DNA of 64,000 nucleotides from Woeseia oceani (GTDB taxonomy: Bacteria; Pseudomonadota; Gammaproteobacteria; Steroidobacterales; Woeseiaceae). The position numbers and the translations under genes were made by a program. Location: the NCBI RefSeq assembly GCF_001677435.1, contig NZ_CP016268.1:3585001-3649000 (forward strand). The letters run 5' to 3'. Shown in pieces: positions 32,001 through 40,531 of the stretch. The notes beneath the pieces were generated by a model that made no database searches, had not been told where the DNA came from, and was given only the letters and a program-made list of their open reading frames with translations. Each line of letters begins with the position of its first letter. Within the stretch, counting starts at the first letter, position 1.

Positions 32001-32209
32001 TCGGACTTTTGCCGCTACTCGTGGACCAGTCATCATCAGCGCAGTTCCTGGTGCCAATGGCAATCTCGCTCGGCTTCGGAATCTTGTTCGCAACGTTGAT
32101 TACGCTGATATTGGTGCCAACAAACATGATGATTGCCGATGACATACGACGCCTGTTCCGGTCGCGTTATCGCCAGATCAAAACCATGGTTGTTACCGAT
32201 ACGCCCTGA
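29093..32209 (+). CDS. RND multidrug efflux permease
   Basis: Inner-membrane proton-driven pump of the hydrophobe/amphiphile (HAE) RND class, 1038 residues, normal length. Membrane segment 4 has GIVVDDAIVTGENV with Asp395-Asp396 in place of the AcrB Asp407-Asp408 proton relay, which separates it from the metal-type permease at 13601. Two large periplasmic loops are present (roughly residues 30-330 and 560-860). It belongs to the branch opening MISWFARNSVAANLLM. Substrates are not predictable. No regulator gene adjoins the operon. Confidence 0.92.
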   Translation: MISWFARNSVAANLLMVTILVGGILALQNGVRLEIFPPSDPDTITISVPLRGATPEDVELGVAVRIEEAVKDLEGIDRIVSRSSEGSTNVQIETDPAYDARELLNDIKSRVDAINTFPADTEKPVIGLRMRSYGVVDVVVAGDHTEDEIRMFAEQVRDDLLRIEGITQASLNAVRQYEIAIEVSPDRLREFDVTLANIAQAIRSSSVDLSGGNVRTESGDVLIRSKGQAYRRADFEEIVVKTNADGSIVRVGDIATVIDGFVEDSMRTRFNGKHAAFVTVSRVGNQSAIAIAEKVKEYIASKQPSMPVGLELSYWDDDSARLKDRLGIMTSSAIQGSILVILLLSLFLRPAIAIWVFLGIPISFFGAFIIMYLFDVSLNMMSAFGFIIVLGIVVDDAIVTGENVYARLRTGEAGLAASIQGTKEVAIPVTFGILTTIAAFMPLAFIEGRLGEFFAPIPAVVIPVLLFSLIESKLILPSHLKHIKLNESSKKASRFQAWQTRFADNFENFIVKYYEPVLKKALRHRYSTMAVFTGVLIIMIALITSGWTRFVAFERSPGETATASLAMPAGTPFEITNRNAEKISQAADALQKKYVDPETGQSMITNILTTVSNTSARIQMETVPRQNRTIPFSISEMNNEWRRAVGTVPGAESLIFRASFFRAGDPIDVQFSGNSLQTLSAVGDQLKNHLATYPGVFEIADSLSNGKEELQIDLTPQGHVLGLTRSDIVNQVGQAFKGLQAQRIQRGRDDIRVLVRYPIGERSTIASLNEMLITAPDGRQIPLSNVASIKPGRGPSEIRRIDGYRVLNVTADVDKDNTNMTVMLADIRAHLDEMLVKYPGISYTIEGEQRRQQETFGSLQLGVIVVLFAIYCMLALPLKSYAQPLIVMAVIPFGFIGAIIGHWLMGQTVTILSVLGLMALTGVVINDSLVLVDYINQRHRAGGEKLLAAVERAGVARFRPVLLTSLTTFFGLLPLLVDQSSSAQFLVPMAISLGFGILFATLITLILVPTNMMIADDIRRLFRSRYRQIKTMVVTDTP

Positions 32210-32241
32210 AACGCGGGGCAGTCGCCCGCCATTGGCGGCTG

Positions 32242-33162
32242 CTAGAGGATACTGCGGCCGAATGCACTTTGAATGAGCGTTACCGCGCGCTCGGCTGACA
32301 CGTTGCGGTGGTCGAGAAACGGGTTCAGTTCGACCACTTCCATCGACGTCATGCCGCCGTGCGCCGCGCACTCCTCGAGTAGCAAGTGTGCTTCGCGGTA
32401 GCTCACGCCGCCGGGCACGGTCGTGCCGGTTCCCGGTATGACCTCCGGATCACAACCGTCCAGATCGAAGCTGACGTGGAATCCTGCCGTGCCGTCATTA
32501 ACGATTTCGAGTGCTCTGCGCGCGACACGAGCCATGCCGATCTCGTCGATTTCCCGCATGGTGAAGGCCGTCACGCCGGACTTGTTAATGATCTCGCGTT
32601 CGATCCGGTCGATATCCCGTATGCCGATCAGCACCACGTTTTTCACATCGACCGCCGGGTGTGCGCCGAGAATGTTTGACAGATCCGGATCACCCATGCC
32701 AATCAGGTGCGACAGTGGCATGCCGTGAATGTTTCCGCTCGGTGAGCTCTCAGGCAAGTTCATATCGCCGTGGGCGTCAAACCAGATCAGCCCGAGACGT
32801 TTCTGAGCTTTCGCGAAGTGCGCAGACAAGCCGGAGACGGTGCCCATGGCGATGGAATGGTCGCCGCCGATGACGAGCGGGATTTCACCGGCGTCCATGA
32901 CCTGCAACGTGGTGCTGGCGAGCTCCTGACAAACAGTGAGAATCTCGTCTTTGAACCGGGCGCTGGCATTGTCAGTCTTGCGCGTTTCCATTGCCGGAAC
33001 CGGTATATCGGTTTCCTGACTGACTGTGTAGCCAAGACGTTGCAATGCCGCACTAAGGCCTGCCACGCGAAACGCCGATGGGCCGGCATCCGTGCCACGC
33101 CTTGACGCACCAAGGTCAAGTGGCACATTGATGATATGCACAGCTTGTTTGGAATCAACCAT
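32242..33162 (-). CDS. rocF: arginase
   Basis: A cytosolic manganese enzyme converting arginine to ornithine and urea, 306 residues. The metal ligands are in place: His102 (GGDHSIAMG), Asp129/His131/Asp133 (WFDAHGDMN) and Asp233/Asp235 (SFDLDGCDP). The conserved NIHGMPL and MEVVELNP are also present. The wording fits arginase better than agmatinase or formiminoglutamase, although the family splits are subtle. The ATG is preceded by AGGT. Single gene; no urea or ornithine genes beside it. Confidence 0.9.
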   Translation of the reverse strand: MVDSKQAVHIINVPLDLGASRRGTDAGPSAFRVAGLSAALQRLGYTVSQETDIPVPAMETRKTDNASARFKDEILTVCQELASTTLQVMDAGEIPLVIGGDHSIAMGTVSGLSAHFAKAQKRLGLIWFDAHGDMNLPESSPSGNIHGMPLSHLIGMGDPDLSNILGAHPAVDVKNVVLIGIRDIDRIEREIINKSGVTAFTMREIDEIGMARVARRALEIVNDGTAGFHVSFDLDGCDPEVIPGTGTTVPGGVSYREAHLLLEECAAHGGMTSMEVVELNPFLDHRNVSAERAVTLIQSAFGRSIL

Positions 33163-33307
33163 AAATCTACCTGTACTTTTCAGTACTCGTTTAGTTATTG
33201 CGGCATTCTAACAAGCCGAACCGGTACCTAGCGATTGCCGCTGCCGCAGACCCGGCATTTGTCGCATGAATGAACCGGGTTCCACGCAATCCGAAACCCG
33301 CACGCTC

Positions 33308-33574
33308 TTACCGTTTGCGCAAACGACGCCAGTACCTCCGCACAGTGCCGCGCGGAATGCATTGCCAGGCTCGCTCGTGCAAATAGTAAATGAGCAGCTT
33401 GATGGCCGGCTCAACCGCGCCAATAGTTAACGCGATCGACAGATCACCGGTCAGTGCCAGCACCAGCAATGCCGTCGTTATCGTACCCGTAATCCGATAG
33501 GAAATGGCTTTTAGCAGACTGCGTAAATGCGACTCACGATCATTGCGGATATTGTTTGCAACAGGTTCTGACAT
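33308..33574 (-). CDS. DUF2061 small membrane protein
   Basis: An 88-residue membrane protein of the DUF2061 type. The central run ISYRITGTITTALLVLALTG is the family signature, followed by a second hydrophobic helix (ALTIGAVEPAIKLLIYYLHE) and a very basic tail (RGTVRRYWRRLRKR). Function unknown; the family often occurs near sulfate-assimilation genes, which are not seen here. The inner ATG (MSEPVANN) was chosen over a start 10 codons earlier because the signature region begins after it. Confidence 0.8.
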   Translation of the reverse strand: MSEPVANNIRNDRESHLRSLLKAISYRITGTITTALLVLALTGDLSIALTIGAVEPAIKLLIYYLHERAWQCIPRGTVRRYWRRLRKR

Positions 33575-33682
33575 TCCGGGTACCCAGCTCCAAGACCGGA
33601 CCATACCGGTTCGTCAATCTGCAGCTTAGCGCGTTAATCGGGTCCACGCATCGAGCATCGGACAGCGGCCTTGCAGCACTGT

Positions 33683-34456
33683 TTAGTTGAAATCGCGAGA
33701 CGTTTTGATCAGATCGTAGGCCGTATTGATTTCCCGGCTACGTTCTTCCGCCACTGGCCGCATGCTTTCCGGCAAGCCACGTGCTGCCAGTTTGTCAGGG
33801 TGATTCTGGCTCATGAGCTTGCGGTAAGCGCGTTTGATTTCACTGGGGCTCGCATCCGGACGCAGGCCCAGTGCTTCATAGGCATCGGCCAGACGTGCCC
33901 TGGACGGCGGTGCACCGGGGCCCGCCGCCGCTTCGCCGGTCGCGGCGCGCAACAAGGCTTCCAGTCGCGCAACGTCCACCTCCTCCAGACCGAGGCGGCG
34001 TGCGATGTGCACCAGCATTTCGTGCTCTGCCGGATGCAATTGACCATCGGCTGCCACGGCCATGCACTGCAATTGCAGGAACAGTTGCACCAGCGGCATT
34101 CGGCCACGGGCAATGGCTGCAAAATCATCGACCGCGGCATCAAGATCGAAATCGGGCGCTTTGCCAGCGGCGAACGAGGCCTTCGCCGCCACGCGTGCCT
34201 CGGCCGACAATGCGAGCTGGTCGAAAATCCGTTCGACGACCTGGATCTCGTCGCGGGTAACGACATTGTCCGCCTTGCACAGCGCCCCCATTATGGCGAA
34301 CGTAGGATGCAGCAAGTTCGCCTGAACGGCTTGCAGACTACCCAGAACGGACTGGCGCAAGCCCCAGCCTATGACATAGCCCGCCGCGCCGCCGATAAGG
34401 AGTCCGGGAAAACCGCCGAAGACTGCGCCGACTATGGCGCCAATAAAGATAAGCAT
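33683..34456 (-). CDS. djlA: co-chaperone DjlA
   Basis: Membrane-anchored J-domain co-chaperone, 257 residues, which stimulates DnaK ATPase at the inner membrane. In order: an N-terminal glycine-rich membrane segment (GAIVGAVFGGFPGLLIGGAA), a TerB-like helical domain (about 50-170) and a C-terminal J domain with HPD at residues 219-221 (SQNHPDKLAARG). The order and length match E. coli DjlA. Single gene. Confidence 0.93.
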   Translation of the reverse strand: MLIFIGAIVGAVFGGFPGLLIGGAAGYVIGWGLRQSVLGSLQAVQANLLHPTFAIMGALCKADNVVTRDEIQVVERIFDQLALSAEARVAAKASFAAGKAPDFDLDAAVDDFAAIARGRMPLVQLFLQLQCMAVAADGQLHPAEHEMLVHIARRLGLEEVDVARLEALLRAATGEAAAGPGAPPSRARLADAYEALGLRPDASPSEIKRAYRKLMSQNHPDKLAARGLPESMRPVAEERSREINTAYDLIKTSRDFN

Positions 34457-34615
34457 CCGGCCAGTCTAACAGTCTGACAAGCCGTCAGTCAGCCGGTGAC
34501 AGTCAAGCGGGCCAATGCCGGGCAGAGGTCGGTCCGGGTGGCCAGACTGCACAACGACCAATTGTGGCGCCTCGCTGAGCGATGGTCGCTGACGATCGCG
34601 GCATTGCCCGACGAA

Positions 34616-35959
34616 CTACACCGTGAACACAGCAAACGCCGCCATAACGAGCAGCAGCGTGGCCAGTCCCAGCCAGTACGCAAGCACGATGAGAGTGAAC
34701 TTGAACGAGGTAAACAGGTGTCCCTGCTCATAGACCCGCCGCAACGTCTTGTACAAGTAAACGGGTATGTAAATCGCCAGCGCAGTCACCAGTATCGCCT
34801 GTACCGTGTCAGCGACGCCGATAAGATTGCCGAATCGCGCAATGACAATCTCAACCGTCAACGCAAGAAACACGAACGCGTGATAGTGAAGTATCAGCAA
34901 CAGGTGCTCAACGTAGTATCGCCCGGACAAGGGATACAGGACCTTCAAGACCAGAGCCATCAACGGCAACAGAACGAACAAACCGGCCGGCACGTATTCG
35001 AGGAGTTTATCGAGGAAACCACGAATACCCTCGCCGTCTTCGGCCGCAAAGCGCCTGCAAATCTGTTGGGCCCTTTCGCGTGTCAGGCGCTGGCCAAACC
35101 AGCCGTACTCGGCCGGGTTGTAATCCTGCAGATTGCAATCAGCGTCAGGCTCTTTGCCATCAACGTCGACCCGCAGCCGGGCCTCAGGATCATCGGCCGT
35201 AGATGGCTTGATGAGTATGCCTTCCGCCTCCAGTTCACTGAGCAATTCCTGCCGGGCGTTTTCGATCTCGTTCGCTTCGTTTGCCGAATCTTGTGCCGAC
35301 CCGGCAACGGGCTCGAAGAAGATGCTGAACTCTTCTTTCGGATCAAAAAACGCCACCAGAAAAAACAGCAGACTCAATACAAGGTAGGTGCGAAATGGCG
35401 GCATGTAGCGGGCGCGCCTTCCCTGCAGGTACTCCCGGGTCAGGCGGCCAGGCCGGAAGGCCAGTTGCACCATGGTCTGCCACAATCGTGAATCGACGTC
35501 CAGAAGGTCACCGAAGGCATCTTTCACTAGTTCCCAGACACTGATCAAACGGGATTTCGCTCGCTGACCACAGTGCCCGCAGTACTGGCCAGCCAATGCC
35601 GTGCCGCAATTCAGGCAGCGTGGTTTTGCAATGGAATTGAGCGACGAAAACGCGTTGCTGCGCAGGATGCGTCGGCTCGCTTCGAAATGGCTGCCGAACT
35701 GCTCGCTGGTCTGCTGGCGCATTGCGGCTGCGGGGCCGGCCAGGTAGTTTTCCAGGTCCTGATCACTCGCCAGGAAATAGCGCACGACGCGCGTCACTCG
35801 CCCATCGCTGTCATCCATCACGCTCGCATCGGCAGCGACAAAGCCCGGCAGTTTCAGCATGTCCGTGACGTGCTCCGCGAGCCACTGGTCGAACCCGTCG
35901 GCCACCTCGGCATGCACACTTAGAGTGACCTCGTAGACAGGCCCTGTGTGTTCGTCCAC
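34616..35959 (-). CDS. DUF4286 / zinc ribbon / DUF3667 fusion membrane protein
   Basis: A 447-residue protein with three parts. The first ~100 residues (VYEVTLSVHAEVADGFDQWL, then RVVRYFLASDQDLENYL) look like DUF4286, a ferredoxin-fold domain. A zinc ribbon with two CxxC pairs follows (CLNCGTALAGQYCGHCGQR). The rest resembles DUF3667: a cytoplasmic segment, a membrane helix (FRTYLVLSLLFFLVAFF), an acidic loop and several C-terminal helices. I chose the GTG giving VDEHTGP because GAGGGG lies eight bases upstream. No function is known for DUF3667. Confidence 0.75.
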   Translation of the reverse strand: MDEHTGPVYEVTLSVHAEVADGFDQWLAEHVTDMLKLPGFVAADASVMDDSDGRVTRVVRYFLASDQDLENYLAGPAAAMRQQTSEQFGSHFEASRRILRSNAFSSLNSIAKPRCLNCGTALAGQYCGHCGQRAKSRLISVWELVKDAFGDLLDVDSRLWQTMVQLAFRPGRLTREYLQGRRARYMPPFRTYLVLSLLFFLVAFFDPKEEFSIFFEPVAGSAQDSANEANEIENARQELLSELEAEGILIKPSTADDPEARLRVDVDGKEPDADCNLQDYNPAEYGWFGQRLTRERAQQICRRFAAEDGEGIRGFLDKLLEYVPAGLFVLLPLMALVLKVLYPLSGRYYVEHLLLILHYHAFVFLALTVEIVIARFGNLIGVADTVQAILVTALAIYIPVYLYKTLRRVYEQGHLFTSFKFTLIVLAYWLGLATLLLVMAAFAVFTV

Positions 35960-36098
35960 TGCTGTGCCCCTCGCCAGCACCGCTCGCCGGGCGGCGTTTT
36001 TTTATCCAGTCGGCGAACACAGCATACCTAATCAACGACAGGACGCGGTATCGGAATGGCCCGTCGGCAAGTAGCAGACTACTCAATCCAGCCGGCCG

Positions 36099-36809
36099 CT
36101 ATCCTTTGTCAGGCGCGGGCCTGCCTTTGGTTGCGCGTAATTCCTGCAATACGTTCTGCACAATTCTGTCGCAGCGATGGCCTGCGAACTCGTGCACGGA
36201 CACGCCGTCCGCTTCGCTGTACTCCAGCAGTCGCTTTTGCAGCAGGAGTCGCGCACGGTGAAATCGCGTCTTGACGGTCGCCTCCTTGATTTCAAGAATC
36301 TCGGCCGTATCCACGATCGAACAATGCTCGATCGCACGTAGCATAAACACCGCCCGAAAAGCATCCGGGAGTTCGTCGATACAAGACTCGAGCAGGCGGC
36401 GTAACTCGGTATTGGCCAGTTTTGCGTCCGGTTGTTCAGGCCGCTTGACGGCGGTCGACAGGTTCATGACATTCTCGAAGTCAGGTTCGTCCATGTACTG
36501 CATCCTCCGGCTCTTGCGCAAGCGCATGAGAGCGGCATTGCGGGTAATTCGTGCAAGCCAGGTTGGCAATGCGCCCGCCTCGCGCAATTCACCCAGCTTT
36601 TGATAAGCCTGAATGAACGACTCCTGGACCACGTCCATCGCTTCCGCGTCGTCGGTAACAATGCTGCGCGCCACCCGGAACAGGCGCTGGTTGTGGTGAC
36701 GCATGATGCCCTCATACGCGTCGATATCGCCGTCTAACACTCGCGGCAGGATGTCCTCATCACTGAGGTGGGCGAAGCTTGTTTGGACAGAGGCAGCTGT
36801 ACTCGGCAT
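36099..36809 (-). CDS. ECF-type RNA polymerase sigma factor
   Basis: A 236-residue RpoE-like sigma factor. Region 2 is visible in YEGIMRHHNQRLFRVARSIV through VVQESFIQAYQKL, and region 4 in IDELPDAFRAVFMLRAIEHC with the helix-turn-helix VDTAEILEIKEATVKTRFHR. A C-terminal extension of about 45 residues (HEFAGHRCDRIVQNVLQEL and beyond) follows region 4. The start has GAGGAG upstream. It lies 15 bp downstream of a cytochrome c gene and is last in a co-directional run. No anti-sigma gene is next to it. Confidence 0.88.
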   Translation of the reverse strand: MPSTAASVQTSFAHLSDEDILPRVLDGDIDAYEGIMRHHNQRLFRVARSIVTDDAEAMDVVQESFIQAYQKLGELREAGALPTWLARITRNAALMRLRKSRRMQYMDEPDFENVMNLSTAVKRPEQPDAKLANTELRRLLESCIDELPDAFRAVFMLRAIEHCSIVDTAEILEIKEATVKTRFHRARLLLQKRLLEYSEADGVSVHEFAGHRCDRIVQNVLQELRATKGRPAPDKG

Positions 36810-36824
36810 TTCGTTGCTCCTCGT

Positions 36825-37247
36825 TCAGGGTTGTATGACGTCAGCGCACAATGGCGACGTCTCATCGAGCGTAGCGATCCAGGCGATCAGATTGCGCCGC
36901 TCCGTGGCATCGGCCAGTCCCACGAAGCCCATCGAGGTGCCGGGCAGCATGGTCAGCGGCGCTTGCAGAAAACGATCAAGGGTGGAGACTGTCCAGATCA
37001 TGCCAGCATCGCGCATCGCACTGGAGTAATCATAGCCCGGCACGGTGCCAGCGGCGCGGCCCAGCAAACCGCAATGCAGCGGCCCGGTTCGGTTGCGGTC
37101 CGGCGAGTGGCAGCCCATGCACTTGGCATAGCTTTGCTCACCAGCCGCGAGATCGGCGGACGGCGGAGTCGCGCCCGCCAGCAACGACAACAGGGGGAGT
37201 GCTGTCGCTGCCAGCGAGACGGTCAGTGCAGCCGCTAATCGGGTCAC
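36825..37247 (-). CDS. exported class I cytochrome c
   Basis: A mono-heme cytochrome of about 140 residues. An N-terminal export signal (LAAALTVSLAATALPLLSLL) is followed by the heme-binding CMGCH and the axial methionine region PGTSMGFVGL, the order of cytochrome c2/c550-like electron carriers. It also has GPLHCGLLGRAAGTVPGYDY, typical of that group. The start is uncertain: a GTG at 37247 is used, with no good ribosome-binding site, 25 bp after the ferritin-like gene. It probably acts in periplasmic electron transfer. Confidence 0.8.
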   Translation of the reverse strand: MTRLAAALTVSLAATALPLLSLLAGATPPSADLAAGEQSYAKCMGCHSPDRNRTGPLHCGLLGRAAGTVPGYDYSSAMRDAGMIWTVSTLDRFLQAPLTMLPGTSMGFVGLADATERRNLIAWIATLDETSPLCADVIQP

Positions 37248-37272
37248 GAGCAATACCGGGCCGGCACAGGAC

Positions 37273-37878
37273 TCAGGAGAAGAAAGCGCCGGGCACCGGG
37301 TCGAGGCCGAGCGCCTGGCGCAGCACGGCCCAGTGCATCGCCTCGTCGGCCAGAATGCTGGCGGCCGCAGCGGACAGGTCCCGGTTGCCAAACACCGGAA
37401 TTGCACCGGCGTAAGCACTTACCGCTCCGCGTTCCAGACCGGCGGCGAACTGCAGGACGTCGCCTTGCCGTTGCAGTCTGTCCACCGGGAAATTGTAGTC
37501 CGCCCTTGCGTGCACATCCTGCCCGCCGAGGCTGCGCACCGCTTTGACCAGCGCGTCAACGTGTTCCTTATGGTGCCCCTGAAACGCGACGGCGACTTTC
37601 AGTACCGCCGGTTCCAGCAAGCCGCTTTCGGCGCCAACCTGGTAGGCAGCGACGGCCTCGTGCTCCGCTGCGATAGCCGTGTTCAGAATGCGAACATCCT
37701 GGGCTACGGCGTCATCGGCCGTACCGGCCGCCAGCGCGGTTGAGCGGCCACCAAGCATGGCGACTGCCACACCGGAAAAGGTCAACGCGCCAGCCCCGCG
37801 AATGAATTGCCGCCGGGTATTTTGCGCGGTCTCCAGCAACAGCGATGTTGATTGCGAATTTTGCGTACTGCGTTTCAT
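37273..37878 (-). CDS. Tat-exported ferritin-like protein
   Basis: A 201-residue protein with a twin-arginine signal (TRRQFIRGAGALTFSGVAVA), implying export of a folded, probably metal-loaded protein. The mature part is a four-helix ferritin-like bundle: AIAAEHEAVAAYQVG, AFQGHHKEHVDALVKA, GLERGAVSAYAG and ILADEAMHWAVLRQ supply Glu and His suitable for a metal site. It is smaller than ferritin and probably redox or storage related. AGAGGA precedes the ATG. It sits between the di-heme lipoprotein and cytochrome c genes. Confidence 0.82.
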   Translation of the reverse strand: MKRSTQNSQSTSLLLETAQNTRRQFIRGAGALTFSGVAVAMLGGRSTALAAGTADDAVAQDVRILNTAIAAEHEAVAAYQVGAESGLLEPAVLKVAVAFQGHHKEHVDALVKAVRSLGGQDVHARADYNFPVDRLQRQGDVLQFAAGLERGAVSAYAGAIPVFGNRDLSAAAASILADEAMHWAVLRQALGLDPVPGAFFS

Positions 37879-37973
37879 CGTGAATTCCTCTAAGGCCGGT
37901 TTGGCTATTGGTCAGTTGCGATGCCCCCAAGATGCACGGCCACGAAAAAGGTTCCCGTGGCCGGCGACCGGGG

Positions 37974-39149
37974 CTAAAGGGATTTCAGGTACTCGGCGAG
38001 ATCCGACTTTTCCTCATCAAACAAGCCGAGGTTCATGACCAGGTCGTAGTGCTCAACCACGTCAGCCAGCGTCGCGAATTCGCCGTTGTGGTAGTACGGC
38101 GGGTGCTGCAACAGTCCTCGCAGCGGCGTCGTCCGGTAGCGCTTGGTGATTGTGCGCGTGGCGTACAAGGGATCGGCACCAACTTCGTGCGCTTCGTGCA
38201 AAGTCGTGTTCGCATCGGTGAAACGAGGTCCGGAGTGACATCCTTCACACCCGGCTTTGCCGGTAAACAAGACCCGTCCACGTTCAGCGGCTTCCGGGTC
38301 GTAGCTGCCGGCTGGCGGCACAGGGGCTTCGAGACTGTGCTGGTACTCCAGCAATGCCGGCAGTTTGGGCGTCACCAAATCGGGGTCCGCGTGTACCTCG
38401 ATGTTCAGCTCAGGCTCGACGAAGGTGCCCTGACCTCCCATCTGGGTAACAGCAACGTAGGCATTCCAGTAAGAGACCGGCCCTTCACCGGTGTAGGTTT
38501 CCAGTGCGACATCCCGCAAGCCGTAGGCCGGTGCGATCACGACCGGATCGCTGATGCCATCGTGATTCCAGTAGGGGTCGTATTTGCCGGGACCCCATGA
38601 CTGCAACTCGGCACGTTGATCCGGCTTGTCATCGAAATACGGCGACAGAGACAGGATCAGACCCGGGTCAAGATCAGTCGCTGCCCAGCCATCCTGACGC
38701 ACGCCTATGCCCGGCGCTACCGAATCGTCGACATCGGAATGGCACAAAGCACAGGTAATACCGAAACTTGTTACGGTCCCGTCGGCAGCAACTTCGGCAT
38801 TGATACCAACGACCGCATCCAGTTCCAGCAAGGCGACGGTGGTCGCCGGATCAGTGAGGTCGGCTGTTTCCAGAATGCCTGGCGGCAAGGCTTCCGCATC
38901 CACTTTCAGCCCCACCGCGAGCGCGGTCTCGGGACTGATGGTTGCAACCACTTCGTGATAGCGCAATACATCGGTCCACAAGGCTTCGTCACCAAAGGTG
39001 TCATAGCGGAATGTCGCTTGCGGGTCGAAAACCGGTTCCGGCGGTGGCGGCGGCGGTGCAGGCGTCCTGGCGGAATCGTGATCAGAACAAGCACTCACAA
39101 AAAAAGCGCTCAGCAATAACGTCAGAAGCAGAACTGGGTAGTTTTTCAT
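37974..39149 (-). CDS. di-heme cytochrome c lipoprotein, peroxidase-related
   Basis: A 391-residue lipoprotein (signal LLLTLLLSAFFVSAC) with a proline spacer (APPPPPPEP) and two CxxCH sites: CALCH at residues 133-137 and CEGCH in the C-terminal half (KAGCEGCHSGPRFTD). The C-terminal KRYRTTPLRGLLQHPPYYHN and HYD are typical of MauG/CcpA-type di-heme proteins. Probably periplasmic side, electron transfer or peroxide chemistry. First gene of a co-directional run with a ferritin-like protein, cytochrome c and a sigma factor. Confidence 0.85.
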   Translation of the reverse strand: MKNYPVLLLTLLLSAFFVSACSDHDSARTPAPPPPPPEPVFDPQATFRYDTFGDEALWTDVLRYHEVVATISPETALAVGLKVDAEALPPGILETADLTDPATTVALLELDAVVGINAEVAADGTVTSFGITCALCHSDVDDSVAPGIGVRQDGWAATDLDPGLILSLSPYFDDKPDQRAELQSWGPGKYDPYWNHDGISDPVVIAPAYGLRDVALETYTGEGPVSYWNAYVAVTQMGGQGTFVEPELNIEVHADPDLVTPKLPALLEYQHSLEAPVPPAGSYDPEAAERGRVLFTGKAGCEGCHSGPRFTDANTTLHEAHEVGADPLYATRTITKRYRTTPLRGLLQHPPYYHNGEFATLADVVEHYDLVMNLGLFDEEKSDLAEYLKSL

Positions 39150-39427
39150 TGGCTACTCTCGCAAACAGAGGGGTCTGCGCAGCAAGATGCAGCTCACTAC
39201 AGGAAGGTTCCCGAAGGCCGAATCAGAACGGCCGGTGGCCGGCGTTGCGGCATGCGCGACAGTGTCGCAGCAACTCTGATCACCGTGCTCTTTTGACATT
39301 GCTGCGCAGCAGACCACTGGCGCAAGCAGGTGCATCGATTCAGAACAGAGAGGATTCGGGGGTCGCCAGACCGGCGGCTGGTGAGCGTAAGGTCAGTACG
39401 ACTTCGTTAGCGCACAGCCGGCGATGG

Positions 39428-40348
39428 CTAGTCGCGGCCGGCTTCGGACAGCGTCTCTATGCTCGGCGAAACCACCAATGCCGACTGGCGTTCGCGGTGA
39501 ATGAGGTACAAGCCGCTGGCGATAATGACTGCAGCGCCAACAAATACAATGGGCGGTGGCAACTCGCCCCAGATTGCAAGGTCGAGGGCAACTCCCCAGA
39601 ACAGCGTGGTGTACTCGAAGGGCGCAACCACCGAGACCGGTGCGCAACGAAATGCTGCCGTGATCAGCATCTGGCCGAGTGCGCCGGTAATCGCCAGCGT
39701 GGCCAGCCAACCTATGTCCGCTACGCGCACTGGCTGCCAGTCCGGAAAGGCGAGCGCGCCGGCACCCACCGCGACAACGGCAACGAACCAGAACGACATC
39801 GACGCCGTCGAATCGGTGCGGCCGACGATACGAACGCTGATCGCGTTCAGCGCATAGCAGGTCGCGCTGACCAGCACGGCAACCGTAGCCAGGCTGGGTG
39901 TGACCACACCCGGGCGCAAGATGACCATGACGCCACCGAAGCCAACCACGACGGCCATCCAGCGGCGCGGACCCACGGCTTCACCGAGCAAGAGTACGGA
40001 CATTGCCGTGATGAGTAACGGCGCCACGAAAAACAGCGAATAAGCCTCGGACAACGGCATTCGACTGATGCCGTAGATGAAGCTCGTCAACATCAACATG
40101 CCGAGCAGACCACGGCCGATCTGCCAGTGCCAGCGAACCGCAAACAGCGTCGCCAGACTGCGCTCACGCAATATCACCCAGGCAAACAGGATCGGCAACG
40201 ACACCAATCCACGCAATGCGGCAACCTGCAACGCCGGGTAGATGCCCGCCAGTTCCTTCATGGCCGCATCCATGACCGACAGCACCAGCATGGCCGCGAG
40301 CATCAAGGCTATGCCGCGCAGGTTTTCACTGTGCATGGCGTGATTCAT
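39428..40348 (-). CDS. EamA/DMT family transporter
   Basis: A 306-residue inner-membrane transporter with two EamA repeats, ten predicted helices. First repeat ends SVLLLGEAVGPRRWMAVVVG; second has LGQMLITAAFRCAPVSVVAP. Substrate unknown. It is divergent from rlmJ across 183 bp. It is not a recent copy of the transporter at 25404, since the two share only the family pattern. Confidence 0.87.
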   Translation of the reverse strand: MNHAMHSENLRGIALMLAAMLVLSVMDAAMKELAGIYPALQVAALRGLVSLPILFAWVILRERSLATLFAVRWHWQIGRGLLGMLMLTSFIYGISRMPLSEAYSLFFVAPLLITAMSVLLLGEAVGPRRWMAVVVGFGGVMVILRPGVVTPSLATVAVLVSATCYALNAISVRIVGRTDSTASMSFWFVAVVAVGAGALAFPDWQPVRVADIGWLATLAITGALGQMLITAAFRCAPVSVVAPFEYTTLFWGVALDLAIWGELPPPIVFVGAAVIIASGLYLIHRERQSALVVSPSIETLSEAGRD

Positions 40349-40531
40349 CCGTGTGGAAATTTGTCATGAACGCGCTGCCATCCGCTCAAAGCGCGCGCAA
40401 CAGCGCGCAGAAGAAAACCAGGCTGTCAGGAGAGTAACAAAGGTCGGGGCCATCCGGCCGCGCCTGCTACCATTCGGCCGATACGAATTTTGCTCACCGG
40501 GCTACCCGCCCCTCGTCCTGACACCGGAATC

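Noticed and set aside
33308-33604. Longer start for the DUF2061 protein
   Set aside because: The ten added residues lie before the family signature and have no better start signal.
39153-39335. 60-codon Cys-rich frame ahead of the di-heme lipoprotein
   Set aside because: No ribosome-binding site and no recognisable pattern; it lies in the probable promoter region. Kept out for lack of support.
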